A stretch of DNA of 64,000 nucleotides, taken from the NCBI GenBank assembly GCA_016712505.1, contig JADJQY010000040.1:1-64000 (forward strand). Reading direction: 5' to 3'. Under the pieces are notes generated by a model, which was not told the DNA's origin, did not search any database, and saw nothing but the letters and a program-made list of their open reading frames with translations. Shown here in pieces: positions 1 to 8,630 of the stretch; positions within the stretch are counted from its first letter, which is position 1; every line of letters begins with the position of its first letter. Origin of the DNA: Candidatus Eiseniibacteriota bacterium. Lineage in GTDB: Bacteria; Eisenbacteria; RBG-16-71-46; CAIMUX01. Made by a program: the position numbers and the translations under genes.

Positions 1-655
1 AGCGGATGAACAGACCGGCGAGCGCGATCACCAGGAACGTGACCAGCGGCACGAAGATCTTGCCGTTCGGAAGCTGGATCGCCGGACGGACGAGGAAGTC
101 GAGCTGGTTCTTGGTTCCCAGCAGGTCGACCGTGTTCTTGAGTCCCACCCCGGTGGTCAGCAGGATCCGCTCGTTCCGCAGCGGGATCACCGGACCGGCC
201 AGCAACAGGAACAAGAGCTGATACACCCCGTTGGCGAAGAACCCGAGGATCATCCCGGTGATCATCTCGCGCCCTTTGGCCTGATTGAGAAGCCGCGCGA
301 TCAGCACCCCGGAGCCGATGCTGAGTGGCAGGGAGAGCAGGACGGCGGAGGTGAGCGCTCCCAGGCCGGTGGCATTGGCGTTCTCGACGATCAGGAGTCC
401 GATCTGCCCGCACATGGCACCGATCACGATGCCGAAGTTGAGTCCCATCCCCGCGACGACCGGAACGATGAGCGAGAGCACCAGGAAGAGATTGCGCGAG
501 AGGCGGGTCACGATCTCATTGAGCAGGAAGGGGGGCGAGATGCGTGCGGCGACGATCCCGACCAGACAGAGGATGCCGAACAGAATCGGCACCGGATTCT
601 CCCGGATCGCATCGAGCAGGCCGCGTCGCGGCCGCTGTCCGACGGTCTCGCTCAC
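1..655 (-). CDS. ABC transporter permease (simple sugar/nucleoside type), C-terminus beyond window
   Basis: Inner-membrane permease of a BMP/sugar-type ABC importer. 218 residues are visible and the reading frame runs off the left edge, so the C-terminus is missing. It starts at a GTG (655-653) that shares bases with the TGA of the upstream TPR gene (GTGA overlap), implying translational coupling. The protein has a short cytoplasmic N-terminus (MSETVGQRPRRG), then several hydrophobic segments and a glycine-rich stretch (VVAGMGLNFGIVIGAMCGQ) that matches the second permease in the operon (AVRAGVGLNFGLPLGIVCG). The two permeases are therefore paralogues expected to form a heterodimer with the double ATPase at 2624-4234. 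No substrate-binding lipoprotein is in view, so the substrate is unknown. Confidence 0.85.
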   Translation of the reverse strand, partial: MSETVGQRPRRGLLDAIRENPVPILFGILCLVGIVAARISPPFLLNEIVTRLSRNLFLVLSLIVPVVAGMGLNFGIVIGAMCGQIGLLIVENANATGLGALTSAVLLSLPLSIGSGVLIARLLNQAKGREMITGMILGFFANGVYQLLFLLLAGPVIPLRNERILLTTGVGLKNTVDLLGTKNQLDFLVRPAIQLPNGKIFVPLVTFLVIALAGLFIR

Positions 656-1569
656 CGTGCCTCGCCCAGTTTCTTGAGCCGCTCGAGCCGAGCCGGTTCG
701 TTGGCCGCCAACCACTCATCCCGCGAGAGCAGGGCGTAGGCCCGGGCGAAATGCGGCTGCGCCTCCGCGTCGCGGCCCAGGAGTAGCAGGCACTCACCCA
801 TCTCCTCGAAGACGTAGCCGTCCTCGTCACCGCTCGCCGCGAACTCCTGGGCCAACGCCTCCTGCCGAGCGAGGGCCGCCTCCGCCCGGCCGAGCGAGCG
901 GAGGCACCGCGCCACGGTCCAGTTCGCGATCCGGGTCTCGTCCACCGCCTTCTGCCCGGCGAACCAGGCGAGCGCCTTCTCGAATACCGGGAGCGCCTGC
1001 GCATAGTCACCGCGATCGTGGTACGCCCAACCCAGATTGTTGTAGAGCGAACCGAGCCAACCCTTGGCCTGCGGGTCGCTCGAGGCCTCGGCATGGGCCA
1101 TCGCCCGCTCGTTCCAGGCGATCGACGAATCCGGCGTCCCCACGATCGCCACCATGTGCGCGGCGTCGATCGCCAGACCGTCGAGCTTCTCCGCCCGGGC
1201 GAGATCCCAGGCTTCGAGGAAGAGCGGCTTTCCCGTTTCGGGGTGACCGGAGGTGTTCCAGACCCGCCCGCGTTCCAGGAGATAGCGCACCCTTGCCTTG
1301 CCCAGCGCCTGCGGCAGCATCGCTTCGGCTTCGTCCAGGGTCGCGTGCGCCGCATCGAACTGCCGCTGCAACCCCTGGGTGCGGGCGATCTGGGTGAGCA
1401 ACTGCGCGAGATAATCCGCCTCGCCCGATTCCCGCGCTGCCGGCAGCAGCGCACGGAACGCCGCCTCGGTCGAATCGGGATGTGCGAAGTCCCAGAGCGT
1501 GGTGAAATCGGGCAGATTGAGTTCCGCCGCGGCCACGACCAGGATCAACGCCGCCGCCGGTCCGATCAT
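652..1569 (-). CDS. Secreted TPR-repeat protein inside the ABC transporter operon
   Basis: 305 residues. The first 15 (MIGPAAALILVVAAA) look like a signal peptide or N-terminal membrane anchor. The rest is alpha-helical with tetratricopeptide-like pairs, clearest at SLYNNLGWAYHDRGDYAQAL followed by PVFEKALAWF, and again near ECLLLLGRDAEAQPHFARAY. It overlaps both permease genes by 4 bp (ATGA at 1566-1569, GTGA at 652-655), so it is translated as part of the transporter operon. TPR domains bind proteins, so a periplasmic scaffold or accessory subunit for the importer is plausible, but the function is inferred only from position. Such a protein is not a standard component of this transporter family. 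Confidence 0.75.
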   Translation of the reverse strand: MIGPAAALILVVAAAELNLPDFTTLWDFAHPDSTEAAFRALLPAARESGEADYLAQLLTQIARTQGLQRQFDAAHATLDEAEAMLPQALGKARVRYLLERGRVWNTSGHPETGKPLFLEAWDLARAEKLDGLAIDAAHMVAIVGTPDSSIAWNERAMAHAEASSDPQAKGWLGSLYNNLGWAYHDRGDYAQALPVFEKALAWFAGQKAVDETRIANWTVARCLRSLGRAEAALARQEALAQEFAASGDEDGYVFEEMGECLLLLGRDAEAQPHFARAYALLSRDEWLAANEPARLERLKKLGEAR

Positions 1570-2627
1570 GCCTGCTCCTTCCGCGTCAGCGCGTAGAGGA
1601 TGATCCCGTTCGAGATGATGAGCCGCGCAATCTCCGGGATGTTCGAGAGCTCCGAGCTCTGCTCCCCCTTCACCACCAGCTCATTGACCAGCGGGAGCGA
1701 GGTGGTGAGCACGCTCTGGAACAGCAAGGTGCCGACTACCACATGCTGGATGGTTGCCACCCGCACGGAGGCCCCTCCAATCAGGAGCGCCGCCACCGTG
1801 GGGAAGGCCATCAAGAGTGGCGCCTTGTAGAGCTGCACGAAGCCGTACGACTGGGAGAAGACGACGATCCCGACCGCGGCCAGGGTGGTCGAGAGCACGA
1901 CGCCGACGGTGCGCATCCGGCGGACGTCGATCCCGCTCGACTCGGCGAAGCGCGGATTCGCCCCGGCCGCGCTGAGGCCGAGGCCGAGTCGCGTGCGGAG
2001 AAACACTGCCAGCACCCAGCAGAGCAGCCCCCAGAACAGCAGCAGTCCGGTGGGAATCGTGCCCCGCCCGAACGGAACCGCGGCAAAGCCGTCGAGCACG
2101 TGCTTGAAGTAGCCGTCCAGCACCAGGGTGTTCCGGAGCCCCTTCCCCCCCAACGGCCAGATCGGCTCCGGATTGTGGGTCGGCAGGAGTAACCAGAGGA
2201 TCGAGGCGCCGGCCACCGCACTGAAGCCGACGTAGATCCCGACCATCATCTCGTCGCCCTTCACCCGCTCGAGCAACCGCGCATAGAAGAAGCCGGCGAT
2301 CGCCCCCAGAGCGCCGCCGAAGGCGATCGAGGCCCAGAAGCAGGCCGGGCCGCGCAGGCCGGCGTCCATCAGGATCACGCTCCCGAGCAGCCCGCAGACG
2401 ATCCCGAGCGGCAGACCGAAGTTGAGCCCCACGCCGGCGCGCACCGCCGGAACCAGCGCCAGGACCAGAACACCGTTCATCGCCGCGCGGGTCAGGCAGT
2501 CGGTGAAGAGCACGGTGAGATCGAGTTCGGTCGAGGTCGCCGCCCCCAACCAGAGGAGGGCGAGGAATCCGATCAGGACCAGCCGGGTCCAGCCGACCTT
2601 GACCGCCAGATCACGCAAGGCGCTCAT
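1566..2627 (-). CDS. ABC transporter permease (simple sugar/nucleoside type)
   Basis: 353 residues, the usual size for the BPD_transp_2 family of inner-membrane permeases serving BMP/sugar-type importers. It has about eight to ten hydrophobic segments and glycine-rich turns typical of the family (GVGLNFGLPLGIVCGLLG near residue 65; SAAGANPRFAESSGIDVRRM in the cytoplasmic loop that contacts the ATPase). ATG at 2627-2625 overlaps the stop of the ATPase gene (ATGA), and its own stop overlaps the TPR gene start. It probably pairs with the paralogous permease at 1-655. Confidence in the family is high; the substrate is unknown. Confidence 0.9.
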   Translation of the reverse strand: MSALRDLAVKVGWTRLVLIGFLALLWLGAATSTELDLTVLFTDCLTRAAMNGVLVLALVPAVRAGVGLNFGLPLGIVCGLLGSVILMDAGLRGPACFWASIAFGGALGAIAGFFYARLLERVKGDEMMVGIYVGFSAVAGASILWLLLPTHNPEPIWPLGGKGLRNTLVLDGYFKHVLDGFAAVPFGRGTIPTGLLLFWGLLCWVLAVFLRTRLGLGLSAAGANPRFAESSGIDVRRMRTVGVVLSTTLAAVGIVVFSQSYGFVQLYKAPLLMAFPTVAALLIGGASVRVATIQHVVVGTLLFQSVLTTSLPLVNELVVKGEQSSELSNIPEIARLIISNGIILYALTRKEQA

Positions 2628-4234
2628 ACCCGCTCCCCGGCGAAGAGCAAGCCGAACTCGACATCCGGCGCATCCGGAGGGAGTACCCCGGCCACCCGAC
2701 CGGCGTCGATCACCGCGATCCGGTCACACACCCGGCGCAGCTCGAGCAGCTCGCTCGAGGTCAGAACGATCGTCTTTCCTTCATTCCGATTGGCGTCGAT
2801 CAGGAGGTTGAGCACCCGATCCTTCGCCCCGACGTCGATCCCCCGGGTCGGCTCGCTCACGAAGAGCAGTTCCGGGTCGAGGGTCAAGGCCCGCGCCAGA
2901 CAGACCTTCTGTTGATTACCGCCCGAGAGCCGGCGCACTGCCTCCTGCGGCCCGCGGCAGCGGATGTCCAGCGCCTCGATCTGCGCCTTCGCGTGGAGCC
3001 GGGCAGCCTTCTGATCGTAGAGCGCCAGTGCCCCGTTCGACCGCGCGAAGGGCCCGCGCAGGAACATGCCCCGCGCCTCGAGCGCGCTCGCCGCGATGTT
3101 TCGCTCGATCGCCTCGTCGAGCAGCAGCCCGACCTGACGCCGATCCTCGCTCACGAAGGCCAGCCCCCGCCGGAGCGCCTCGCGCGGGTGCCCGAGCGGA
3201 AACGGCTCCCCTTTCCAGGTCACCTGGCCGCGGGCCGGATAGAGCCCCATCAGCCCGTTGGCGATGCCGATCTTCCCCTGGCCCGCCAGCCCGGCCAGCC
3301 CGAGAATCTCGCCCCGGCGCACTTCGAGGTCGACCCCGCGCACCTCTTCGCCCGGCATCTCGACCTCGAGTCCGCGCACCGAGAGGATCACCTCGTCGGA
3401 CAGGGTGCGCTTCGGCCGCGACCGCTCCCCTTCCGGTAGGGCGCGCCCGATCATCAGTTCGGCCAGCCGTGGCACCGTCGCGTCCTTCCGATCGACCCGC
3501 GCCACCACCTCGCCGTCGCGCAGCACGGTGATCCGATCCGCCACCGTCATCACCTCGTCCAGCCGGTGGGTGATGAAGAGGATCGCGATCCCCTGGGCGG
3601 CGAGCATGCGCATCGTTCGCAGCAGGTCGTCCGCCTCGGTCTCGGTCAGCACCGCCGTCGGCTCATCGAAGACCAGGAGCCGTGCGTTCTCCTTGTCGAC
3701 CTCGCGCGCGATCTCGATGAACTGCATGTGCCCGACCGGCAGTCCCGCCACCGGCAGCATCTCGTCCAGCGACATGCCGATCTGCTTCAGCGCCGCCCGC
3801 GTGTCGCTCCGCATGGTCGCCATGTCGAGCGACTCCAGGCTCGCGGCCCGGGAGCGGAGCAACGGACGCAGCCCCCGGCTGATCAGGTTCGGCCGGGTCC
3901 GCTCGCGGTTCAGCTTGATGTTTTCGGTGATCGAGAAGCCCGGGAGGAGCATGAACTCTTGGTGGACCATCCCCACGCCCCGCGCCATCGCGTCGCTCGG
4001 CGTGCGCGGGTCGATCACATCCCCGCCCAGTCGGATCGTCCCCTCGTATCCCCCGGTTTCCCGGATGACCGGCATCCCGAAGAGGATGTTCATCAAGGTC
4101 GACTTGCCCGCGCCGTTCTCCCCCACCAGGGCATGGATCTCCCCCACGCCCACCTCGAGGCTGACCCCCTTGAGGACGGCATTGCCGAAGTACTGCTTCT
4201 TGATGTCGGTAAGTGCGAGGGCTGGGGCGGGCAC
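2624..4234 (-). CDS. Double-domain sugar/nucleoside ABC transporter ATPase (MglA/NupO type)
   Basis: 536 residues with two fused nucleotide-binding domains, as in the MglA/RbsA/NupO family. Domain 1 has Walker A GENGAGKST (residues 38-46), a Q-loop HQEF, a diverged signature (PVGHMQFIEIAREV) and Walker B LLVFDEPTAVL with the DE pair near 190. Domain 2 lacks a good Walker A (GLAGQGKI) but has a canonical signature LSGGNQQK; one weak and one strong site is normal for this family. It starts at GTG 4234 with GGAGGAG upstream and is the first gene of a four-gene operon with 4-bp overlaps throughout. It energises import through the two permeases. Confidence 0.93.
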   Translation of the reverse strand: MPAPALALTDIKKQYFGNAVLKGVSLEVGVGEIHALVGENGAGKSTLMNILFGMPVIRETGGYEGTIRLGGDVIDPRTPSDAMARGVGMVHQEFMLLPGFSITENIKLNRERTRPNLISRGLRPLLRSRAASLESLDMATMRSDTRAALKQIGMSLDEMLPVAGLPVGHMQFIEIAREVDKENARLLVFDEPTAVLTETEADDLLRTMRMLAAQGIAILFITHRLDEVMTVADRITVLRDGEVVARVDRKDATVPRLAELMIGRALPEGERSRPKRTLSDEVILSVRGLEVEMPGEEVRGVDLEVRRGEILGLAGLAGQGKIGIANGLMGLYPARGQVTWKGEPFPLGHPREALRRGLAFVSEDRRQVGLLLDEAIERNIAASALEARGMFLRGPFARSNGALALYDQKAARLHAKAQIEALDIRCRGPQEAVRRLSGGNQQKVCLARALTLDPELLFVSEPTRGIDVGAKDRVLNLLIDANRNEGKTIVLTSSELLELRRVCDRIAVIDAGRVAGVLPPDAPDVEFGLLFAGERV

Positions 4235-4548
4235 TAGGTGCTACTCCTCCGGGCCGTCTCCGTCTCTTCCGCGTCGCCCGGGCCGACTCGAGCCCAGGCG
4301 CCACCGCGGCGCGCCAGTATGCCCGCCTCCCGCCGCGCGGTCCAGCGCCGAGTGCCCCTCAGCCCCGGCCGCGCGGCCGGCGCGCGAGAGACGCGCCACG
4401 GGCGTGCCGCGGGCTCAGGACGCCCGAAGCTGGCCGCGAGTCGTTGGAGCGACACTCGATTGGGGTACCGAAGGGAAGGAGCGACGACGCAGACGCGAGG
4501 GAGGGTCGCGCCCCTTCCCCGCCGAATTGGCCGGGATGACAAGGTGCC
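4235..4548. other. Gene-free spacer
   Basis: Between the start of the ABC operon and palindromic repeat copy 1. Very GC-rich; open frames here have no recognisable domain, signal peptide or good ribosome-binding site. The ABC-operon promoter presumably lies near its right-hand part, but I could not pick a convincing -35/-10 pair. Confidence 0.5.
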
Positions 4549-4618
4549 GGAGAAAACATGGGAATGTCCATCGTACTGGACACGCGCATCCAGCACGATG
4601 GACATCCTGATGCTCTCC
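4549..4618. repeat. Intergenic palindromic repeat, copy 1
   Basis: An imperfect inverted repeat. The core arms are 4564-4580 (ATGTCCATCGTACTGGA) and 4589-4605 (TCCAGCACGATGGACAT), matching at 16 of 17 positions around an 8-nt loop. Weaker pairing extends outwards (GGAGAAAACATG on the left, CTGATGCTCTCC on the right). Related copies lie at 7813-7880 and 11116-11180. Each copy sits 35-70 bp downstream of the stop codon of a minus-strand secreted-protein gene, so it may act as a terminator or mRNA-stabilising hairpin, or be a REP-like element. Confidence 0.8.
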
Positions 4619-4654
4619 CCTGGGGACCGCTGCCCCGCCAGATTCGCCGTCCCG

Positions 4655-5341
4655 CTACTGTGCGTAGAGGCTCTTCACCTTCCCCCACGACATCGACTCC
4701 ACCGGCACCGGGCTGCAATCGGCCAGCTTGATGCTGATCCCCAGCGCGTGCGTCGGCCCGAAGACGTCGTTCACCGGCTGCCAGCCTTCGGGAAAACCCT
4801 GCCCAGGAGCCACCTTGGTCATTGCATGCCCCGGCTCACCCGTCAGATCCACGGCGAGGTACAAGCCGACTGTGGAATCTGGCCAGTTGCCCCAGTACCC
4901 AACCCAGTAAGCCCCGTCAACGCAGAGGATCTCGGTCACATCCTCAAAATGCTCCCGGATCGTCGGCCAGACCGGGACGTAGCCAACGAACACGTTCGTC
5001 TTGAGGTACAGAACAGTGCCGGGAGTGCCTTCCTGATCGGCCCAGACGTAAATGTCCAAAGGCCCACCGAGCTCAAACGCTCCGAACCCTGTGAACTGGA
5101 GCCCGATCTGGCACATCTGCCCACCCGTGTCGAACCGCTCGGCAAACGCGCCGAGATCGGGCGGCTGCACACCTCCGTACGCCCACCAGGCGACCCACTC
5201 GAATGTACCGTCAGCGTTCGTGATCGTGGACCCCTCGCACAGGGCGCGCTCGTTGGCAGCACCGGGGCATGGAACGGCGAGCATGAGAATCGCAGCCGCG
5301 ACAACAAGCACCAGGATCCGCAGTCCGCATGGGTATCTCAC
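4655..5341 (-). CDS. Secreted protein with WGKVKSLY C-terminal tail (cassette copy 1)
   Basis: 228 residues from GTG 5341, chosen because AGGAGG lies just upstream and the N-terminus then becomes a signal peptide (RILVLVVAAAILMLAVPCPGAA); a longer frame would run far back into the protease gene. It begins 8 bp after the subtilase stop, so the two are co-transcribed. The mature part is one beta-rich domain with paired cysteines (ALCEGSTI, GGQMCQIGLQ, EILCVDG), YWVGYWGNWP and DIYVW motifs. It ends in SPVPVESMSWGKVKSLYAQ; the WGxxKxxY tail recurs at the ends of three other secreted proteins here. The paralogue at 7936-8616 is strongly similar over its whole length. Function is unknown; its constant pairing with the protease suggests a partner, substrate or inhibitor. 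Confidence 0.8.
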   Translation of the reverse strand: MRYPCGLRILVLVVAAAILMLAVPCPGAANERALCEGSTITNADGTFEWVAWWAYGGVQPPDLGAFAERFDTGGQMCQIGLQFTGFGAFELGGPLDIYVWADQEGTPGTVLYLKTNVFVGYVPVWPTIREHFEDVTEILCVDGAYWVGYWGNWPDSTVGLYLAVDLTGEPGHAMTKVAPGQGFPEGWQPVNDVFGPTHALGISIKLADCSPVPVESMSWGKVKSLYAQ

Positions 5342-5349
5342 GCTTCCTC

Positions 5350-7683
5350 CTACTTGACGATGATTACAGGGCTGCTCTTCGCTACCAGTCGCCCGTGGAT
5401 GAACAGGCCGCCGAAATACGCGCCGGACGGAAGTGGTCGCCATGTCGGGGCGGGGGCCATCACCACGCCTGCGTGGTCGCGAACCGACGCTGGAAGCTCC
5501 CGCTCCCACACACGCCGCCCAGTCAGGTCAAACAGCGCAACCGTGCTTGGAGCGTCGCCAAGCACGGTTGCCGCATAGTGCACCTCGCCGGCCCGCAACC
5601 AGAACTTGCAGGTTGGCACCACCGGCGAAGCACCCGGGCTGCTTCCGCGATATCCCGGAGGGAGATCGGCTCGAGTCAGGTACGTCACCTGTAGCTTGAA
5701 TAGGCTGGGAGGAGGGCAGCTTTCACTGAACCCGTTCGGCCGGAACGGCTTCCAACATACAAACTGCGTTTTCGCCGCATCCCGATAGAGGCGGTAGGAG
5801 TAGGTTCCGACCGTGACGAAGTTCCCTCCGTCCCAGTACTCTACCTGCGCGAAGTTGGCGTTAGCCTGACCGTCGTAGGCGAATCCAGTGGACGAGTCGA
5901 TCTTCTTCCACCCCGTCGATCCTCGAGGACGTGCCCAAACGGCATCGTAGAGCGCGGGCGTCGGGTAGGGGTTCTTCAGCGATCCCGCGGCGGAGATGTG
6001 AAATCGCTCCGCATAGAACTGCTCGTACTGACCGGCGACTTGCGTGACGCCCGCGACGTCGCGGAGCCAGACCCACCCCTCGCCATCTGCGGCCACCGAG
6101 TACGTGGTGAACTCGCCGTGGTTCACGTTGCGCGGGTAGGCAACGTAGGACAGCGCAGAGTCCAGCTGCGCCCAACCCGCCCCGACCTCGATCTCGTCGA
6201 GGCCAGGCATCGGCCGAGCGGTTCGTTTGATGAGCTCATCAACGTCGTCGTTCGTGAGCGAACTATCGATCCCCAGGAGTAGTGCCGCGATGCCCGCGAT
6301 CTGCGGTGCTGCAGCCGACGTGCCCCCGAAATTCGTTGTGTATCCGCTCAACGAGGGCGCGACGATCGTCCGCCCGCCCGCACTGACATCGATGTATCCA
6401 CCGATCACAAAGCTCTGCTCCGCCCTGCCACCGGCGCAATTGGTGGCACCTGCGGTGGTAGCAAAGTCCTCGAACGCACCAGGATAGGCCACGCAGGAGT
6501 CTGGGGGAGGTCCGGGCAAGCAGGGGCTGCCGCTGCAACCACCGGCGATCGCATTGCCGGCTGATACCACGAGCGTGACGTCCTTCAGATAGGCGTTCCG
6601 CATACAGTCTCGAAGAGCGCTTGAGTAGCATCCCTTCCAGGCGGCCGCCCCTATGCTCAAGTTGGCCACCTTCGCCTCCGGATAAACGGCAGGCGAGCAC
6701 AGATACGCCAACGCATCACACGTGTTCGAGATGAGGCCGCTCTCGTTGGTACCAACCCCACCCACTCGGAGAACCACCAGCACGCTGTCCGCGGCGTCTA
6801 GCGGAAAGTTGCACACCCCGGCCACGCCCACTCCATTGTCCGTGGCTGCAGCAGCAATGCCCGCAACCGACGTACCGTGCTGCGGGTTCACCCACCATTG
6901 GTCCGAGACGAATGTCTTACTCTGACTGATGTCGATGCGACCTACGAGATCCGGAAGACTGCGATGTACCCCCAAGTCGATAATGGCGATCTTCGTGCCG
7001 ACTTCAGTCCAGATGTCCCACGCGCGGGAGGCTCCGAGATCCCAGAAGGGAACGCAGGTGATTCCCTCCATCGTCCCTCCAACGTTGCGGAGGTACCACT
7101 GCCCGACATTCGTTGAGTTCGGTAGGTAGTAGGGATCCGAGGGCGTGTACTGCAGCTCCAGCGATTCGTTCGGTTCGGCGTGAAGGATGCCGGGAAGTTC
7201 GGTCAGTTGGTTGGAGGCGTCGACGAAGAGGGGATCGAGTTCCACGACGTAGACATCGCGGAAGTCGACGAGTTCCTCGCCGGGCGTGACCTCTTCCGAT
7301 CCTTCGGCCTCCCGGGGGAGGTTGCGCCAAGGCGCGGCGATGGTGCGGATCTCGCGAAGACCGAATGTTCGCAACGTCGCCTCGGTCTCCGGGACCGACA
7401 GACGGAACTGCTCGGCTGGAATGCGGAAGGACTCACGAGACTGGTCGAGGGAGTCGGGCAGGGTCACGACCTCGGATGCGAAGCGCACGATCCACGATCC
7501 GTTGGCGCGATCACACTCGGTCGCAGACGCTTCCCCGGCTACATGGAGGAGGGAAAGCAGGAGCAGAATCGCAGGAAGCGTTCGCGGCGGCGTCCCAGCA
7601 CGCGGTTCCTTCAGGTCGGGGGGGGGGTACAGGGCCCAGGCACACACGTGGGCGGAAACGAACGAAGGTCCAAAGCGGCACAT
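5350..7683 (-). CDS. Secreted subtilisin-like (S8) serine protease, cassette copy 1
   Basis: 777 residues; ATG 7683 is preceded by AAGGAGGA. An unusually long n-region (about 36 residues) precedes a hydrophobic signal segment (AILLLLSLLHVAG), then a propeptide-like region. The catalytic domain has Asp236 (AIIDLGV), His269 (PQHGTSVAG), oxyanion Asn377 (VSAGN) and Ser456 (GGTSAAAPQIAG). The Asp box is atypical: DLGVHRSLPDL instead of D[TS]G...HPDL, whereas copy 2 keeps DAGVDRYHPDL. The final 80 or so residues form a FlgD/T9SS-like tail (VALFDLTGRRVWERELP ... SGAYFGGLFIHGR ... VIIVK). A 10-base C run in the coding strand lies at codons 19-22. It is first in the cassette and followed at once by the WG-tail protein. 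Confidence 0.92.
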   Translation of the reverse strand: MCRFGPSFVSAHVCAWALYPPPDLKEPRAGTPPRTLPAILLLLSLLHVAGEASATECDRANGSWIVRFASEVVTLPDSLDQSRESFRIPAEQFRLSVPETEATLRTFGLREIRTIAAPWRNLPREAEGSEEVTPGEELVDFRDVYVVELDPLFVDASNQLTELPGILHAEPNESLELQYTPSDPYYLPNSTNVGQWYLRNVGGTMEGITCVPFWDLGASRAWDIWTEVGTKIAIIDLGVHRSLPDLVGRIDISQSKTFVSDQWWVNPQHGTSVAGIAAAATDNGVGVAGVCNFPLDAADSVLVVLRVGGVGTNESGLISNTCDALAYLCSPAVYPEAKVANLSIGAAAWKGCYSSALRDCMRNAYLKDVTLVVSAGNAIAGGCSGSPCLPGPPPDSCVAYPGAFEDFATTAGATNCAGGRAEQSFVIGGYIDVSAGGRTIVAPSLSGYTTNFGGTSAAAPQIAGIAALLLGIDSSLTNDDVDELIKRTARPMPGLDEIEVGAGWAQLDSALSYVAYPRNVNHGEFTTYSVAADGEGWVWLRDVAGVTQVAGQYEQFYAERFHISAAGSLKNPYPTPALYDAVWARPRGSTGWKKIDSSTGFAYDGQANANFAQVEYWDGGNFVTVGTYSYRLYRDAAKTQFVCWKPFRPNGFSESCPPPSLFKLQVTYLTRADLPPGYRGSSPGASPVVPTCKFWLRAGEVHYAATVLGDAPSTVALFDLTGRRVWERELPASVRDHAGVVMAPAPTWRPLPSGAYFGGLFIHGRLVAKSSPVIIVK
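7618..7627. repeat. Homopolymer tract (G10 on +, C10 in coding strand)
   Basis: Ten consecutive G on the plus strand, encoding Pro-Pro-Pro just after residue 20 of the copy 1 protease and upstream of its signal peptide. Losing one base brings TGA in frame a few codons later, so tract-length change would switch the protein off. Confidence 0.85.
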
Positions 7684-7727
7684 GGATTCCTCCTTGCTCT
7701 GTTGTCGGCGCGGTCTACCTCGCAGAA

Positions 7728-7756
7728 AGTGTCAACCTGGGGGCGACCGAGGTCAA
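7728..7756 (-). promoter_or_regulatory. Candidate promoter of subtilase copy 1
   Basis: On the minus strand TTGACC and GACACT are separated by 17 bp, 45 to 73 bp before the protease ATG. The same elements and spacing occur before copy 2 (11015-11043), in a conserved leader that also keeps the AAGGAGGA site. The -10 element is a weak match, so this rests mainly on conservation between the paralogues. Confidence 0.4.
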
Positions 7757-7812
7757 GCGGAATGATCCACCGTCGGGCGTTCCCGTGCTGCTGGGCGGCA
7801 CCCAGCAGCAGG

Positions 7813-7880
7813 ATTCTCGTGGAAATGTCCATCGCACTGGACACGCCCGTCCAACACCATGGACATCCTCATGTTTTGTC
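7813..7880. repeat. Intergenic palindromic repeat, copy 2
   Basis: Core arms are at 7825-7841 (ATGTCCATCGCACTGGA) and 7850-7866 (TCCAACACCATGGACAT). The pairing is more diverged than in copy 1 but the outer CTCATGTTTTGTCCC flank is kept. It lies between the end of the copy 2 WG-tail gene and the promoter region of the copy 1 subtilase. GCAGGA(T/A)TCTCGTG on its left is shared with copy 3. Confidence 0.75.
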
Positions 7881-7935
7881 CCGCCGTATCGAGGGGCTGC
7901 GCCCCCGCGCCCGGCGCTCAGCCAGGCGAGGCCGT

Positions 7936-8616
7936 CTACTGTGCGTAGAGGCTCTTCACCTTCCCCCACGACATCGACTCCACCGGCACCGGGCTGCAAT
8001 CGGCCAGCTTGATGCTGATCCCCAGCGCATGCGTCGGCCCGAAGACGTCGTTCACCGGCTGCCAGCCTTCCGGAAACGCCAGCCCTGGCGCCACCTTCGT
8101 CATCGCCTGTCCGGGCTCACCGGTGAGGTCCACTGCGAGGTACAACTGCGTGGATCCGCCCGGCCAGTTTCCCCAGTATCCGACCCAGTAGGGCCCGTCC
8201 ACGCAAAGGACCTCGGTCACATCTTCGAAGTGTTCACGAACCACCGGCCAGATGGGGACACTGCCGACATACACGTTCGTCTTGAAGTACAAGACCGTGC
8301 CCGGGAATTCCGCATCATTGGCCCAGACGTAGAGATCGAGTGGGCCCCCCGTCTCCAATAGTCCGATCCCGGTGAACTGCAACCCGATCTGACAGAGCTG
8401 GCCATCCGTCTCGAATCGCTCGGCAAACGAGCCGTAGTCGGGCGCCACCACTCCTCCGTACTGCCACCAGTACGCCGTCTCGAAGCTCCCATCGGTGCTC
8501 GTGACGGTCATCCCCTCGCACAAGGCGCTCGCGCTCATCGCCACCTCAGGTGTCACGCAACGTTGTGCGAAAGCGACCAGGGCCACCAAAACCAGGATCC
8601 GCATTCGATCTCTCAT
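7936..8616 (-). CDS. Secreted protein with WGKVKSLY C-terminal tail (cassette copy 2)
   Basis: 226 residues from ATG 8616 (AGGAGGGAACGGGAGC upstream). The signal peptide is MRDRMRILVLVALVAFAQRC... followed by the same beta-rich domain as at 4655-5341: YGGVVAPDYGSFAERF, DLYVW, YWVGYWGNWPGG, MTKVAPG and an identical ending SPVPVESMSWGKVKSLYAQ. It starts 14 bp after the stop of subtilase copy 2. The last 45 or so residues are nearly invariant between the copies while the middle varies more, suggesting the tail is under the strongest constraint. Function is unknown. Confidence 0.8.
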   Translation of the reverse strand: MRDRMRILVLVALVAFAQRCVTPEVAMSASALCEGMTVTSTDGSFETAYWWQYGGVVAPDYGSFAERFETDGQLCQIGLQFTGIGLLETGGPLDLYVWANDAEFPGTVLYFKTNVYVGSVPIWPVVREHFEDVTEVLCVDGPYWVGYWGNWPGGSTQLYLAVDLTGEPGQAMTKVAPGLAFPEGWQPVNDVFGPTHALGISIKLADCSPVPVESMSWGKVKSLYAQ

Positions 8617-8630
8617 GCTCCCGTTCCCTC

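Noticed and set aside
4238..5578. 446-codon plus-strand frame across palindrome copy 1 and the WG-tail gene
   Set aside because: It is antisense to a gene with signal peptide, ribosome-binding site and a close paralogue, and has no recognisable domain.
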